Positions 1 to 8,040 of a DNA stretch of 64,000 bases are shown piece by piece; within the stretch, counting starts at the first letter, position 1; each line of letters opens with the position of its first letter. Source of the stretch: JAEUHO01 sp046350655. Lineage in GTDB: Bacteria > Planctomycetota > PLA2 > JAEUHO01. The notes below the pieces were generated by a model. That model searched no databases, was not told the origin of the DNA, and was given only the letters and a program-made list of their open reading frames with translations. The stretch covers positions 620,001 through 684,000 of the forward strand of contig JAXMAB010000004.1 in the NCBI GenBank assembly GCA_046350655.1. The letters are read 5' to 3'. Position numbers and translations under genes: made by a program.

Positions 1-1711
1 GCGGGCCCGTCACCTCGCGCAGCTCCTCCTCGGCCGACGTGATCGCGGCGCGGACGCCGCGGGCGGCGGTCTCGCAGACGCGCTGCAGCGTGGTCACCGC
101 GCCCTCGAGCGCGCCGTCGACGGCCGTGCCCTCGGCCGTCGCGTCCACGACGCGCTGGAACGCGGCGAGGGCCTCGTTGCCCGTCGACTCGGCCTCGCGC
201 GCGGCGCCCTCGACGCGGCCGAGGCTCGCCTCGGCGGCGTGCGACGCGCGGCCGTCGTGCACGAGGTAGACGGCGCCGGCGCTCGCGGCGGTGAGGCCGA
301 GCAGCGCGCCCAGCACCACGAGGCGGCGGCGGTGCCGCCGGCGCGACTCGGCGTTGTCGAGGTCGCCGAGGCGGCGACGCGCGTCCACGCGGGTCGGGTC
401 GAGCGTCACGGCGCGGCGGAGCACCTCGCGCGCCTGGGGCACGCGGCCCTGGTGCAGGAGGATCTCCGCGCGGCGCACGAGGGCCTGCGCGGCGTCCGGG
501 CGGCGGCCCGCGGCGGCCCACAGGTCGGCGAGGACGAGGAGGTCCTCGGCGGGGGCCTCCCCGCGCTCGACGAACTGCGCGAGCCGCGTCGCCGCCTCGG
601 CCGGCCGCTGCGCGGCCGTGGCCGCGCCCACGAGCGCCTTCAGCGCGCGCAGCGCGTCGTCGAGGCGCTTGCGCAGGCGCGGGGCGTTGCGCAGGTAGCA
701 GTCGCACGTCTTGCACGCGGACGCGACGTCGTCGCCGCGCAGGTCCTGCGCGCGGTGGAGCGCGTCGAAGGCCGCGACGGGGTCGGCGGTCTCCACGGAG
801 CCGGCGTACGCGTCGAGCTCGGCCGCGGCGCCCACGCGGTCGCCGGCCGCGGTCAGCGCGTCGGCGAGCCGCGCGCGCACGGACGGGTCGGCGTCGCCGC
901 GCGCGACGGCGAGGCGCAGCAGGGGCAGCGCGTCGGCGGGCCGGCCACGGCGCGCGAGCTCCTCGGCGCGGGCCGTCAGCGACGACGTCCCCGTGGCGCG
1001 GAGCACGCCCTGGCGGACGAGGTGCGCGACCGTCTTCACGACCGAGAAGCGGTCGTGGTCGCTCTCCTCGACGACGGCCGCGACCGTGCGCGAGCCGTCG
1101 AGCAGCGGCAGCACCCGCGTCACGACCTCCTCGGGCACGTCGAGCTCGCGCAGGTCCGGCGACAGGTCCGTGCGCTCGAAGACCTCCTCCTCGGTCGGGA
1201 TCTCCTGCCGCAGCAGGCTCCACTCGTCGAGCTTGCGCGTGAGGTCGATCAGGAACCCGTCCACCGGCATGAGCGGCTCGATGGCCTCGGCCTCGGTGCC
1301 CGACGGCGCGAGGCGGCGGCCCTCGACGAACTCGAAGCGCGTGATCGACGTCTGCACGAGGTCGAACGCCAGCTCGCTGATGGCCTGGTGCGTCACCGCC
1401 GTGCGCTGCGCCGCGTCGATCACGCCGAGGTCGGTGAGCGCGTCGCCGAGGTAGCGGCCGGAGTTGGCGGTGATCGCCTCCGCCCGCGCGAGGCGGTCCG
1501 AGGCGACCGCGCTGGTGCGCCGCAGGATCCGCGCCGCCGTGCGGCTCGGCAGCAGGTCGCCCTGCACGAACCCGAACAGACCGCGCTCGACGCAGACGGT
1601 GCGCGCGCCCGCGGCGGTCTCCAGCACCAGCGTCCCCGCCTTCTGGTTGAAGGCGAGCATCTGGAGCAGGTCCGGGAGGTTGAAGGTCTCGAGGGTTCCC
1701 TTGATCGTCAC
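1..1711 (-). CDS. DUF4388 (PATAN)/TPR membrane protein, C-terminus beyond window
   Basis: Reverse-strand frame open from a GTG at 1711 to the window edge (570 codons seen). The GTG is preceded by a GGAGG about 6 nt upstream. The N-terminus (VTIKGTLETFNLPDLLQMLA, residues 1-20) is the typical start of a DUF4388/PATAN domain, a module usually found with two-component or gliding-type signalling proteins. Residues about 300-450 form alpha-helical TPR-like repeats. One membrane segment sits at about 460-482, preceded by an Arg-rich stretch (RRRHRRR), so the large N-terminal part should be cytoplasmic. The protein was probably a scaffold or signalling adaptor; no enzymatic motif is seen. The real C-terminal length is unknown because the window cuts it. 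Confidence 0.85.
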   Translation of the reverse strand, partial: MTIKGTLETFNLPDLLQMLAFNQKAGTLVLETAAGARTVCVERGLFGFVQGDLLPSRTAARILRRTSAVASDRLARAEAITANSGRYLGDALTDLGVIDAAQRTAVTHQAISELAFDLVQTSITRFEFVEGRRLAPSGTEAEAIEPLMPVDGFLIDLTRKLDEWSLLRQEIPTEEEVFERTDLSPDLRELDVPEEVVTRVLPLLDGSRTVAAVVEESDHDRFSVVKTVAHLVRQGVLRATGTSSLTARAEELARRGRPADALPLLRLAVARGDADPSVRARLADALTAAGDRVGAAAELDAYAGSVETADPVAAFDALHRAQDLRGDDVASACKTCDCYLRNAPRLRKRLDDALRALKALVGAATAAQRPAEAATRLAQFVERGEAPAEDLLVLADLWAAAGRRPDAAQALVRRAEILLHQGRVPQAREVLRRAVTLDPTRVDARRRLGDLDNAESRRRHRRRLVVLGALLGLTAASAGAVYLVHDGRASHAAEASLGRVEGAAREAESTGNEALAAFQRVVDATAEGTAVDGALEGAVTTLQRVCETAARGVRAAITSAEEELREVTGP

Positions 1712-1883
1712 GCCGACCTCCGACCTCCGGGTCGTTGCACCCCCGCGACGCGGGGCGTACACTCGCCGCGGACGTGGATAGGCCTCTTCCTATCGACGGC
1801 CCCGGAACGGGCCTTGAGGGCTCGTTCCGAGTCCCCCGGTGACTCCCCCGGCCCTTCCCCCGGTTCGCAGCCCTGGATCCTCC

Positions 1884-2420
1884 ATGCGGCGGATCGCCCG
1901 TGCCCTCTTCGGCTGGTTCGACGTCGGGATCGCGCTCGTGCTCCACACGCGCGGCCGGTGGAGGCTCCACCGGGGGGATGCGGCGGGCGCCGCCCGTCTC
2001 TTCGAGGCCGCCGCGGGCCGTGCGCCGGGGCTGTTCGCGCCGCTGCTCGCGCTGACCCGCGCCTACCTCCGGCGCCGCGACCTCGTCCTCGCGCGCCGCG
2101 CGCTCGCGCGCGCGCGGGAGGCCTCGCCCGTCCGCTTCGAACGCGAGGCCGCGGACGCGATGCGGGCCGAGGGCTTCGACCTCGCGACGCTCGCGGACGG
2201 CGGCGTCGGCCGCGTGGGGGCCGTCGGCGACACGGAGCGCGCCGAGCGTGCCACCGTCGTCGTGACGACGCCGGCCCGCGCGCCCCGCGTCGCGCTCCCG
2301 TTCGGCGACTGCCGCGACCTCGACGAGTACACGCGGTTCCGCTCGATGCCCCCGATCACGTCGGCCGAGATCTCGTCGACGGACTGGGACGCGATCATCG
2401 ACGACCTCCAGGACGGCTAG
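1884..2420 (+). CDS. hypothetical TPR-like helical protein
   Basis: 178 residues. An upstream in-frame GTG at 1839 adds a Pro-rich tail, but the ATG at 1884 (MRRIARALFGWFDVG) is the better start because the preceding residues look untranslated. Residues 30-100 are Ala/Arg-rich amphipathic helices with the spacing of one or two TPR-like hairpins. The C-terminus (about 130-178) is more polar and ends in an acidic stretch (DWDAIIDDLQDG). No recognisable family. It is divergent from the DUF4388 gene; a candidate -10 (TACACT) lies at 1758-1763. Confidence 0.6.
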   Translation: MRRIARALFGWFDVGIALVLHTRGRWRLHRGDAAGAARLFEAAAGRAPGLFAPLLALTRAYLRRRDLVLARRALARAREASPVRFEREAADAMRAEGFDLATLADGGVGRVGAVGDTERAERATVVVTTPARAPRVALPFGDCRDLDEYTRFRSMPPITSAEISSTDWDAIIDDLQDG

Positions 2421-2585
2421 GCCCGCCCCACCGCCGCGCCCGAGGGGCGCCGCAGGTCGGGGACGCCGGCGCGGCGAACGGGCGCCCCGCGGGGCCCCCG
2501 CGTCCCGCGGCGGAGCGCCCCGAACCGACGCGAGGCCCGTCCGTTCTCCCTGGGTGGGGGCGGTCACGCCCGGAGGAGTCGTCCC

Positions 2586-3929
2586 ATGACCTGGCGATCC
2601 GTGCTGCAGGGGATGTGTGTGGTGGCGGCGGCGTGGGCGCTCGCGCCCGTGGAGGCGCGGGCGGGGGAACGCGACGCGGTGGCCGACGCGGTCTCCCGGA
2701 CGATGGAGGCCGCGAACACGCGCATGAAGGCGGCGATGGAGGAGGCGCGCCTCCTCGAGGCCGCGGGCCGTCGCGACGAGGCGCTCGCGGTGCTGCGCAC
2801 GGTCCCCGCGCTCTACGACGAGGCGCTGCGGGCCGTCCGCTCGCTCGTCGGCGGGCCCGACGCGACGCCGCGGACCGCGGTCGGGGTCGAGCCTCGCCGC
2901 ACGCCGCCGGTCGCGCGGTCCGTCGCCGCCCGTACGCGGCCCGTCGTCGATCCGGTCCCCGGCGCGGTCGCGTATCTCCTGCGCTGCCAGGACGGCCACG
3001 GCTTCTTCGACCCGCGCCGCGGCGCCGCGCCGGACGATCCCGCGATCCCGTCGGGGGCGGCCGAAGCCCTCCTCGAGGACTCCACGGGGGTCGCGCTCCT
3101 CGCGCTCCTCGACGTCGCCGGGGCGCGCGTCGACCCGCGGACCGACGTCGGTGCGGCGATCCTGCGCGGCGCGGACGCGCTCCTCGCCCGCGCGTCCGCG
3201 CCGGGCGCGTTCCTGCCGACGTCCGCCGCGTGGGCGCTCGCGACGACGCTCTCGCGCACCGGGGACGCGCGGTACCGGCCCGCCGTCCGCGCGGGGGCCG
3301 AGGCGGCCCTGACGGAGCTCGGGCCGACGCTCGGCCGGGACTTCGTCGCGTCGCTGCCGGACCTCGTCGAGGTGGCCGCCCTGCTGCACGAGGTCCTCGC
3401 GCTGTCGTTGGACGACGCGTTGAACGACCGCATCCGCGCCGCGCTCGCGGCCTTCGCCGACGGGCTGCGCGAACGGCCGCGCGAATCGGTGCCCGTGCCG
3501 GCCGCGCGGCTCGCGCGGGACCTGCTCGTCCGTGCCGCGGACGGGCCCGCCGTGGGCCGCCCCGCGGCCCGCCCCGACTCGTGGTTCTTCGCGGACGCGA
3601 GGCCCGGCGTCCGTCTCGACGGGTTCGAGGTGCTGTTCGGCACGGTGTACGCGAAGGCCGCGTACGGCTTCGACGACGAGGCCGAGGGCCGCGCGTGGTG
3701 GGACGGCGTCCTCGTCCCGACCGTCAACGCCCAGGGGCGCGACGGCCCGGCGGCCGGGTCCTGGTCGCCGCCGCCGGCGGGCGCGGCCGGGCCCGGCGTG
3801 ACGCGGTTGCGCACGACGGCGCAGGTCCTGCTCGCGTGGCTGGCGCCGTCCACGCCGTACTTCGACGCGGTGCCGCTGCGCGGCGCCGCGCCGTCCGACG
3901 ACGACGGCGACGAGGACGACGGCCGCTGA
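2586..3929 (+). CDS. secreted alpha/alpha-toroid (prenyltransferase/squalene-oxidase repeat-like) protein
   Basis: 447 residues with a Sec signal peptide (1-26, ending VEARA) and an ATG preceded by GGAGGAG. Residues 25-75 form a charged helix. From about 135 (VAYLLRCQDGHGFFDP) onward the pattern of helices and the Q-D-G-H-G-F motif resemble the terpenoid-cyclase/squalene-oxidase repeats that planctomycete secreted proteins often carry. The repeats end in a GSWSPP segment and a helix, TTAQVLLAWLAPSTPYFDAV, typical of the last toroid helix. The tail is acidic (DDDGDEDD). No catalytic DXDD motif is seen, so a cyclase function is not claimed; it is more likely a binding or structural exported protein. 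Followed by repeat cluster A. Confidence 0.7.
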   Translation: MTWRSVLQGMCVVAAAWALAPVEARAGERDAVADAVSRTMEAANTRMKAAMEEARLLEAAGRRDEALAVLRTVPALYDEALRAVRSLVGGPDATPRTAVGVEPRRTPPVARSVAARTRPVVDPVPGAVAYLLRCQDGHGFFDPRRGAAPDDPAIPSGAAEALLEDSTGVALLALLDVAGARVDPRTDVGAAILRGADALLARASAPGAFLPTSAAWALATTLSRTGDARYRPAVRAGAEAALTELGPTLGRDFVASLPDLVEVAALLHEVLALSLDDALNDRIRAALAAFADGLRERPRESVPVPAARLARDLLVRAADGPAVGRPAARPDSWFFADARPGVRLDGFEVLFGTVYAKAAYGFDDEAEGRAWWDGVLVPTVNAQGRDGPAAGSWSPPPAGAAGPGVTRLRTTAQVLLAWLAPSTPYFDAVPLRGAAPSDDDGDEDDGR

Positions 3930-3935
3930 CGCGCC

Positions 3936-3950
3936 GGGCCTCGCGGTCCC
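3936..3950 (+). repeat. GGGCCTCGCGGTCCC dispersed motif
   Basis: Seven bases after the stop of the toroid protein gene and immediately before hairpin cluster A. It is a full match to the 15-bp motif seen more than 30 times in the window (see findings). Confidence 0.75.
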
Positions 3951-3958
3951 CCGGGGGC

Positions 3959-4051
3959 GGTTCCGCCCTCCGGTGCCGGTCCCAACATGGCGGAACCGAC
4001 GTTGCCGTCCGCCCAACGCGCCATCCGGTGACGGACACGATCTGGCGCGTT
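3959..4051 (+). repeat. dispersed hairpin family, cluster A (2 copies)
   Basis: Copy 1 at 3959-3997 has arms GGTTCCGCC/GGCGGAACC. Copy 2 at 4015-4051 has arms AACGCGCCA/TGGCGCGTT. Both have exactly 19 nt between the CCGCCN or CGCCA and TGGCG arms and carry TGCCGG (TGACGG in copy 2) five bases into that interior. They lie between two same-strand genes. Confidence 0.85.
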
Positions 4052-4204
4052 TGCCGCCGCGGAGGGCCGACGCGACGATCGACGGCGATGGCGCCGTCCG
4101 GCGCGGCCACCGATGGGCGGGCGTGGGGGGGCGGCGCGGATCGGCCGGGGCCCCCCGGATGGGCGGCAGTTCCCGCCCGGCGGCGTCGATAGGGTGAGTT
4201 CCCC

Positions 4205-7200
4205 GTGGACCCCCTCCGCCCCGCCACCCGATCGCCGCGCATCCGCGTCCTGCCGGGCGGGCACCTGCTGATCGGCGCGACGATCGTCCTCGGGATCCTC
4301 GCGGCGCACACGGGGCACAACGTGCTCGCGGCGCTCGTCGCACTGCTCCTCGCGTTCCAGGCGGTGTCGGGGTTCCGCTCGTTCGGCGTGCTGCGCGGCA
4401 CGCGGCTGACGGTCCGCCTGCCGCACGCGGTGGACGCGGGCGGCGTCGCGACCGCAGAGGTCGAGGTGTCGCGGCCGGGCCGGCGCGGCGCGGCGCGGTC
4501 GCTCGAGGTCGAGGCGATCGTCGAGGGCGACCGCGTGGAGGTGCCCGGCGCGTACGTGGTGCGGCTCGCGCCCGGCGCGACGGCGCGGCTGCGCATCCCC
4601 GTGATCGGCCGCGCGCGGGGCGTCGGGCGGATCACCGGGTGGCGCGTGTCGAGCGCGTACCCGTGCGACCTGTTCCGGCGCACGTTCCGGTTCGCGGCGC
4701 CGTCGGAGGTGCTCGTGCGGCCCGCGGTCCGCGCCGCGACGCCGCCGGCCGCCGAGCGCACGCCGGACGCCGCGGGGACGCGGCGCGTGGTCGCGCGCGG
4801 CGGCGGCGAGACCCGTGGCCTGCGCCCGTTCCGCGACGGCGACCCGATCCGCGCGATCTCGTGGCGGGCCACCGCGCGGACCGGGCGGCTCGTGGTGCGC
4901 GAGCAGGACGAGACGTCCCGCGACCGGTGGGCGGTCGTGCTCGACCCGGAGGCCGGCGCGCCCGGCCTCGAGGACGACGTCTCCGCCGCGGCCGCGCTGT
5001 TGCGCCACGCGACCGACGAGCGCCGCACGGCGGATCTCTGCCTCGCGGGGGTCGCGGCGCCGATCGGCGTCGCCACGCGCCGCGGCCTCGACGTGGCGCT
5101 CGACGCGCTCGCGCGCTTCGTCCCCGGAGGCGCGGCCGCCCCGTCGCCGGGCCCGCTGCGGCGCGCGTTCCTCGTCGGCGGGCGGGCGCGGGCGCCCGAG
5201 GCCGTCGAGAGCCTGCGCGCGCCGTTCCGCTGGGTCGCCCCCGCGCCGCCGCCCGAGCCGGTGCGGCGGGACGACGCGGCGGAGGTCGACGCAGCGCGGC
5301 CGCCGCTGCGCGTGGCGCTGGCCGCGTGGTCGTTCCTCGTCGCGATCCTGCTCGGCGTCGCCGTCGCGAGCCCGCTGGCGGTCCTGCCGCAGGCGCTCGC
5401 CGCCGCGGCCGCGCTCGCGCTGGGCGCGCGCGCGGAGCGCTTCACGTTCGGCCCCACGGGCCGGCTGGGCGTGCTCGCCGCGTGCGCCGGGTTCGCGTTC
5501 CTCCCCGGCGCGCCCGGCGGCGCGCTGCTCCTCGTCCGGTTCCTCTCCGCGCTGGTCGCGTCCCTCCACGTGCGGCGCCGGACCACCGGCGAGGACGGGT
5601 TCGTGCTCGCGACGCTCTTGACCGAGACCGCGCTCGCCGCCGCGTTCACGAGCAGCGCGCTCGCCGCGGTGGCGGCGGTGGTGCTCGTCGTGCTCGCGCA
5701 CCGCGCCGTCGGCCACTGGCACGCGCTCCGCGCCCGCGAGCGGTCCGCGCGCAGGCAGGCCCTCGTCGTCGGCGCCGACGACCCCGTCGCGGGCCGTCGC
5801 GCCGCCGACCGCGCGGCCGCGGCCGTCCTCGTGCTCGCGGTGCCGCTGTTCGCCGCGCTGCCGCGCACCGACACGCCGTTCCTCTCGATCCCGAACGTCA
5901 CGCCCGGCGTCGAGCCCGGCGTCCCCGCGACGCTCCGCCTCGGAGTGCTCGCGCGCGTCACGGACGGCCGCGAGCGCGTCGCGACGCTGAAGCCCATCAA
6001 CGACGCGGCCGCGAACGAGGAGCCCTATCTCCGCGCCGCCGCCTGGGAGACGTTCGACGGCGTCGAGTGGACCTCCGCGTCGAACGGCGGGCGCGCCACG
6101 CCGTCGTACCAGCGCGAGGACGGGCGGCTGCCGATCCCCTCCATGGTGAACGACCCGTCCGCCCCGCGTTGGACGCTCGTCGTCGACGCCGGCGCGGGGC
6201 GCCGGCTGCCGCTGCCGCCGCGCGCGGCCGTCCTCGCGTTCGGGGACCCGCTCCCGCAGACGGTCGAGCTCGACGACGCCGGCGCGATCACGCCCTCGCG
6301 CGACGCGCCCGTCGCGCGCTGGCGCCTCGACGTCGGGACGGGCACGCCGACCTCCGCCGCGTCGCACCGCGAGCCCGACGCCTCCCACCTCGCGGTGCCC
6401 GCGACCGCGCTCGCGACGCGCCTCGCGCCGGAGGTCGCGCGCGCGCTCGCGGGCGTCGAGGGCGTGCGCGCGCGCGCCCAGGCCCTCGAGGCGTGGGTCG
6501 CCTCCCGCGCGCGGTACGCGCTCGACGCGCGCCTCGACCGCCGCGACCCCCTCGGCGACTTCCTGTTCGGCACGCGCGCCGGTCACTGCGAGTACTTCGC
6601 GTCCGCGCTCGCGGTCGCGCTCCGCCTCGCGGGGATCCCGTCGCGGGTCGTCGGCGGGTTCCACGCGAGCCTCTGGAACGAGACCGGCCGCTTCTGGGTC
6701 GTGCGCCGTCGCGACGCCCACGCATGGGTCGAGGCGTGGGCCGAGGGCGACGGCTGGTTCCGCCTCGACGCGACGCCGCCCGCGGGCCGCCCCACCGAGG
6801 GGTACGAGGGCGCGCTCGGCGCCCTCGCGCGCGTGCGCGACGCCCTCGCGTTCGCGTGGGACCAGCAGGTGCTCGGCTACGACGCCGACCGCCAGCGCGC
6901 GCTCGTCGCCGCGCTCCGCGGCGGCTTCGCGGCGGGCTTCGAGCGCCTCGCGCGCCACCCGCTCGAGGCGACGCTGCTCGTCGGCGCGGGGGCCCTCGCG
7001 GCCGCCGCCCGGTGGATCCGCCGACGGCGATCCGTGGGGACGCGAGGCCCGTCCGCCGACGGTCCCCCGGGCGCCGGCGGCAGCGCGGTGTGGTTCTACG
7101 ACGAGATGCTGGACCTGCTCGCCGACCGCGGGTGGCCGCGGCGGCCCTCGGAGACCCCCCGGGCCTTCGCCCACCGTCTCGCCGGCCGGGTCCCGCCGGC

Positions 7201-7363
7201 CGTGGGGGAGGCAGTCGCGCAGGTGACGTCGGCCCACGAGCGCACCCGGTTCGGCGCCGCGCCCCTGGCGGCGCCGACGGATGTCGCCGATTGGCTGGCG
7301 GCCGTCCGGGCCGCCCCGAAGCGACCGCGACGAGAGGTGGACACCCGGCCCGTCGTCCCCTAG
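4205..7363 (+). CDS. DUF58 - transmembrane - transglutaminase - DUF4129 fusion protein
   Basis: 1052 residues starting at GTG. A TAGGGT hexamer at 4190-4195 ends nine bases before it, so the mRNA is nearly leaderless. Two membrane helices (20-57) lead into a DUF58 domain with its signature GDPIRAISWRATARTG at about 212-228. A second group of membrane helices spans about 370-550 (DUF3488-like). A transglutaminase-like domain follows with Cys in RAGHCEYFASA (about 794), His in RDAHAWVEAW (about 838) and Asp in RLDATPP (about 854), so the catalytic triad is intact. After a last helix (about 928-945) comes a DUF4129-like end. In most bacteria DUF58 and the DUF3488/transglutaminase protein are adjacent separate genes near a MoxR ATPase; here they are one chain. 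Probable role: cell-envelope protein processing or cross-linking. Confidence 0.85.
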   Translation: MDPLRPATRSPRIRVLPGGHLLIGATIVLGILAAHTGHNVLAALVALLLAFQAVSGFRSFGVLRGTRLTVRLPHAVDAGGVATAEVEVSRPGRRGAARSLEVEAIVEGDRVEVPGAYVVRLAPGATARLRIPVIGRARGVGRITGWRVSSAYPCDLFRRTFRFAAPSEVLVRPAVRAATPPAAERTPDAAGTRRVVARGGGETRGLRPFRDGDPIRAISWRATARTGRLVVREQDETSRDRWAVVLDPEAGAPGLEDDVSAAAALLRHATDERRTADLCLAGVAAPIGVATRRGLDVALDALARFVPGGAAAPSPGPLRRAFLVGGRARAPEAVESLRAPFRWVAPAPPPEPVRRDDAAEVDAARPPLRVALAAWSFLVAILLGVAVASPLAVLPQALAAAAALALGARAERFTFGPTGRLGVLAACAGFAFLPGAPGGALLLVRFLSALVASLHVRRRTTGEDGFVLATLLTETALAAAFTSSALAAVAAVVLVVLAHRAVGHWHALRARERSARRQALVVGADDPVAGRRAADRAAAAVLVLAVPLFAALPRTDTPFLSIPNVTPGVEPGVPATLRLGVLARVTDGRERVATLKPINDAAANEEPYLRAAAWETFDGVEWTSASNGGRATPSYQREDGRLPIPSMVNDPSAPRWTLVVDAGAGRRLPLPPRAAVLAFGDPLPQTVELDDAGAITPSRDAPVARWRLDVGTGTPTSAASHREPDASHLAVPATALATRLAPEVARALAGVEGVRARAQALEAWVASRARYALDARLDRRDPLGDFLFGTRAGHCEYFASALAVALRLAGIPSRVVGGFHASLWNETGRFWVVRRRDAHAWVEAWAEGDGWFRLDATPPAGRPTEGYEGALGALARVRDALAFAWDQQVLGYDADRQRALVAALRGGFAAGFERLARHPLEATLLVGAGALAAAARWIRRRRSVGTRGPSADGPPGAGGSAVWFYDEMLDLLADRGWPRRPSETPRAFAHRLAGRVPPAVGEAVAQVTSAHERTRFGAAPLAAPTDVADWLAAVRAAPKRPRREVDTRPVVP

Positions 7364-7414
7364 CGTCTCCCGATTGCAGGTTCGGTCGCCGCACCGAATC
7401 CCAGGAGCACCGCC

Positions 7415-7513
7415 ATGGCGCCGAACCACCGCATCCTCAAGAAGGCCAACCACGGCCGCCGTCCGTGCAACCGCCGGGCGCGTTCGGGCAAGAAGATCCG
7501 CACGCGTCGGTAG
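7415..7513 (+). CDS. 32-residue arginine/lysine-rich basic protein
   Basis: ATG at 7415 with an AGGAG ribosome site 8 nt upstream. The product begins MAPNHRILKKANHGRR and ends SGKKIRTRR. Nearly half of its residues are Arg, Lys or His and it has a single Cys. A TAGCGT -10 overlaps the stop codon of the preceding gene (7361-7366), giving a leader of about 40 nt. Size and composition resemble small ribosome-associated basic proteins (Thx or AURKAIP1/COX24-like), but I cannot assign a family. The good ribosome site and the typical codon use argue that it is real. Confidence 0.65.
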   Translation: MAPNHRILKKANHGRRPCNRRARSGKKIRTRR

Positions 7514-7590
7514 ATCGCCTGCGGCCGGCATGCCGGCGGGCCGGGGCGCCGGATTCCCGCGTCGCTGGTTTTCCCGGGCGCTGGACTACT

Positions 7591-7638
7591 GGGGCGCTGG
7601 CTCCCTGGGGCGCAGGCTCCCTGGGGCGCAGGCTCCCT
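7591..7638 (+). repeat. 16-bp tandem repeat, 3 copies
   Basis: Three consecutive units of the form GGGGCGCWGGCTCCCT at 7591-7606, 7607-7622 and 7623-7638; only the first differs (T for A). A partial fourth unit follows. Confidence 0.85.
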
Positions 7639-7986
7639 GGGGGCGCTGAGGACCGGACGACGCCGTCGCGGACCCGCGCCGTCGGGGTCGCGAGCGCGGG
7701 CTCGGGCCTGTCGCGGGCTCAAAGTGCCGCGGGATCGAGGTGGCGCGGGATCGAGGAAGCGCCGAGATCCCCTCGGCTCCCTTTCCCTCGGCTCCCCATG
7801 TCGGAGTCAGACCCCCGGGTTCCGATGCCGGGGGGCGGGCGCACGGCGGCGCTCGGGCGGTAGGGCCCCCCGCGGTGCGAGGCGGGCGCTCGGCCGCACG
7901 AGGAATGCCGACGCCGGGCCCGGCGCACGGGGTTCCGGTGCCGGGACTTCGGCCCCCGGAACTTCGCCTGTGGACGTAACCCGAGG

Positions 7987-7992
7987 TACACT
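7987..7992 (+). promoter_or_regulatory. -10 element (TACACT)
   Basis: TANNNT hexamer about 48 nt before the FG-GAP lipoprotein ATG in otherwise GC-rich DNA. A GGAGG ribosome site lies between it and the start. Confidence 0.45.
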
Positions 7993-8040
7993 CAACAACG
8001 CTGCGCATCGGGCGGGCTTCCCGACGCGCCGGAGGATCGT

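Larger units (their letters stand above)
7514..8040. other. 527-nt intergenic region with short tandem and local repeats
   Basis: No convincing gene. It contains the 16-bp tandem repeat at 7591-7638, a twice-repeated GCGGGATCGAGG (about 7727-7757), a twice-repeated CCCTCGGCTCCC (about 7769-7797), and the promoter of the downstream FG-GAP lipoprotein. A local inverted repeat GTTCCGG/CCGGAAC lies at about 7934-7963. Confidence 0.6.

Noticed and set aside
2813..7531. Very long reverse-strand open frame (over 1500 codons) opposite the DUF58-transglutaminase gene
   Set aside because: Low-complexity Arg/Ala/Gly translation with no domain; it mirrors the real forward gene, as expected at about 75% GC. 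The same applies to other giant frames such as 239-4192, 16612-21333 and 51218-61922.
7934..7963. Possible further member of the hairpin family (TTCCGGTGCCGG, then CCGGAAC)
   Set aside because: It lacks the CGCCA/TGGCG arms and the 19-nt spacing; kept only as a local inverted repeat.
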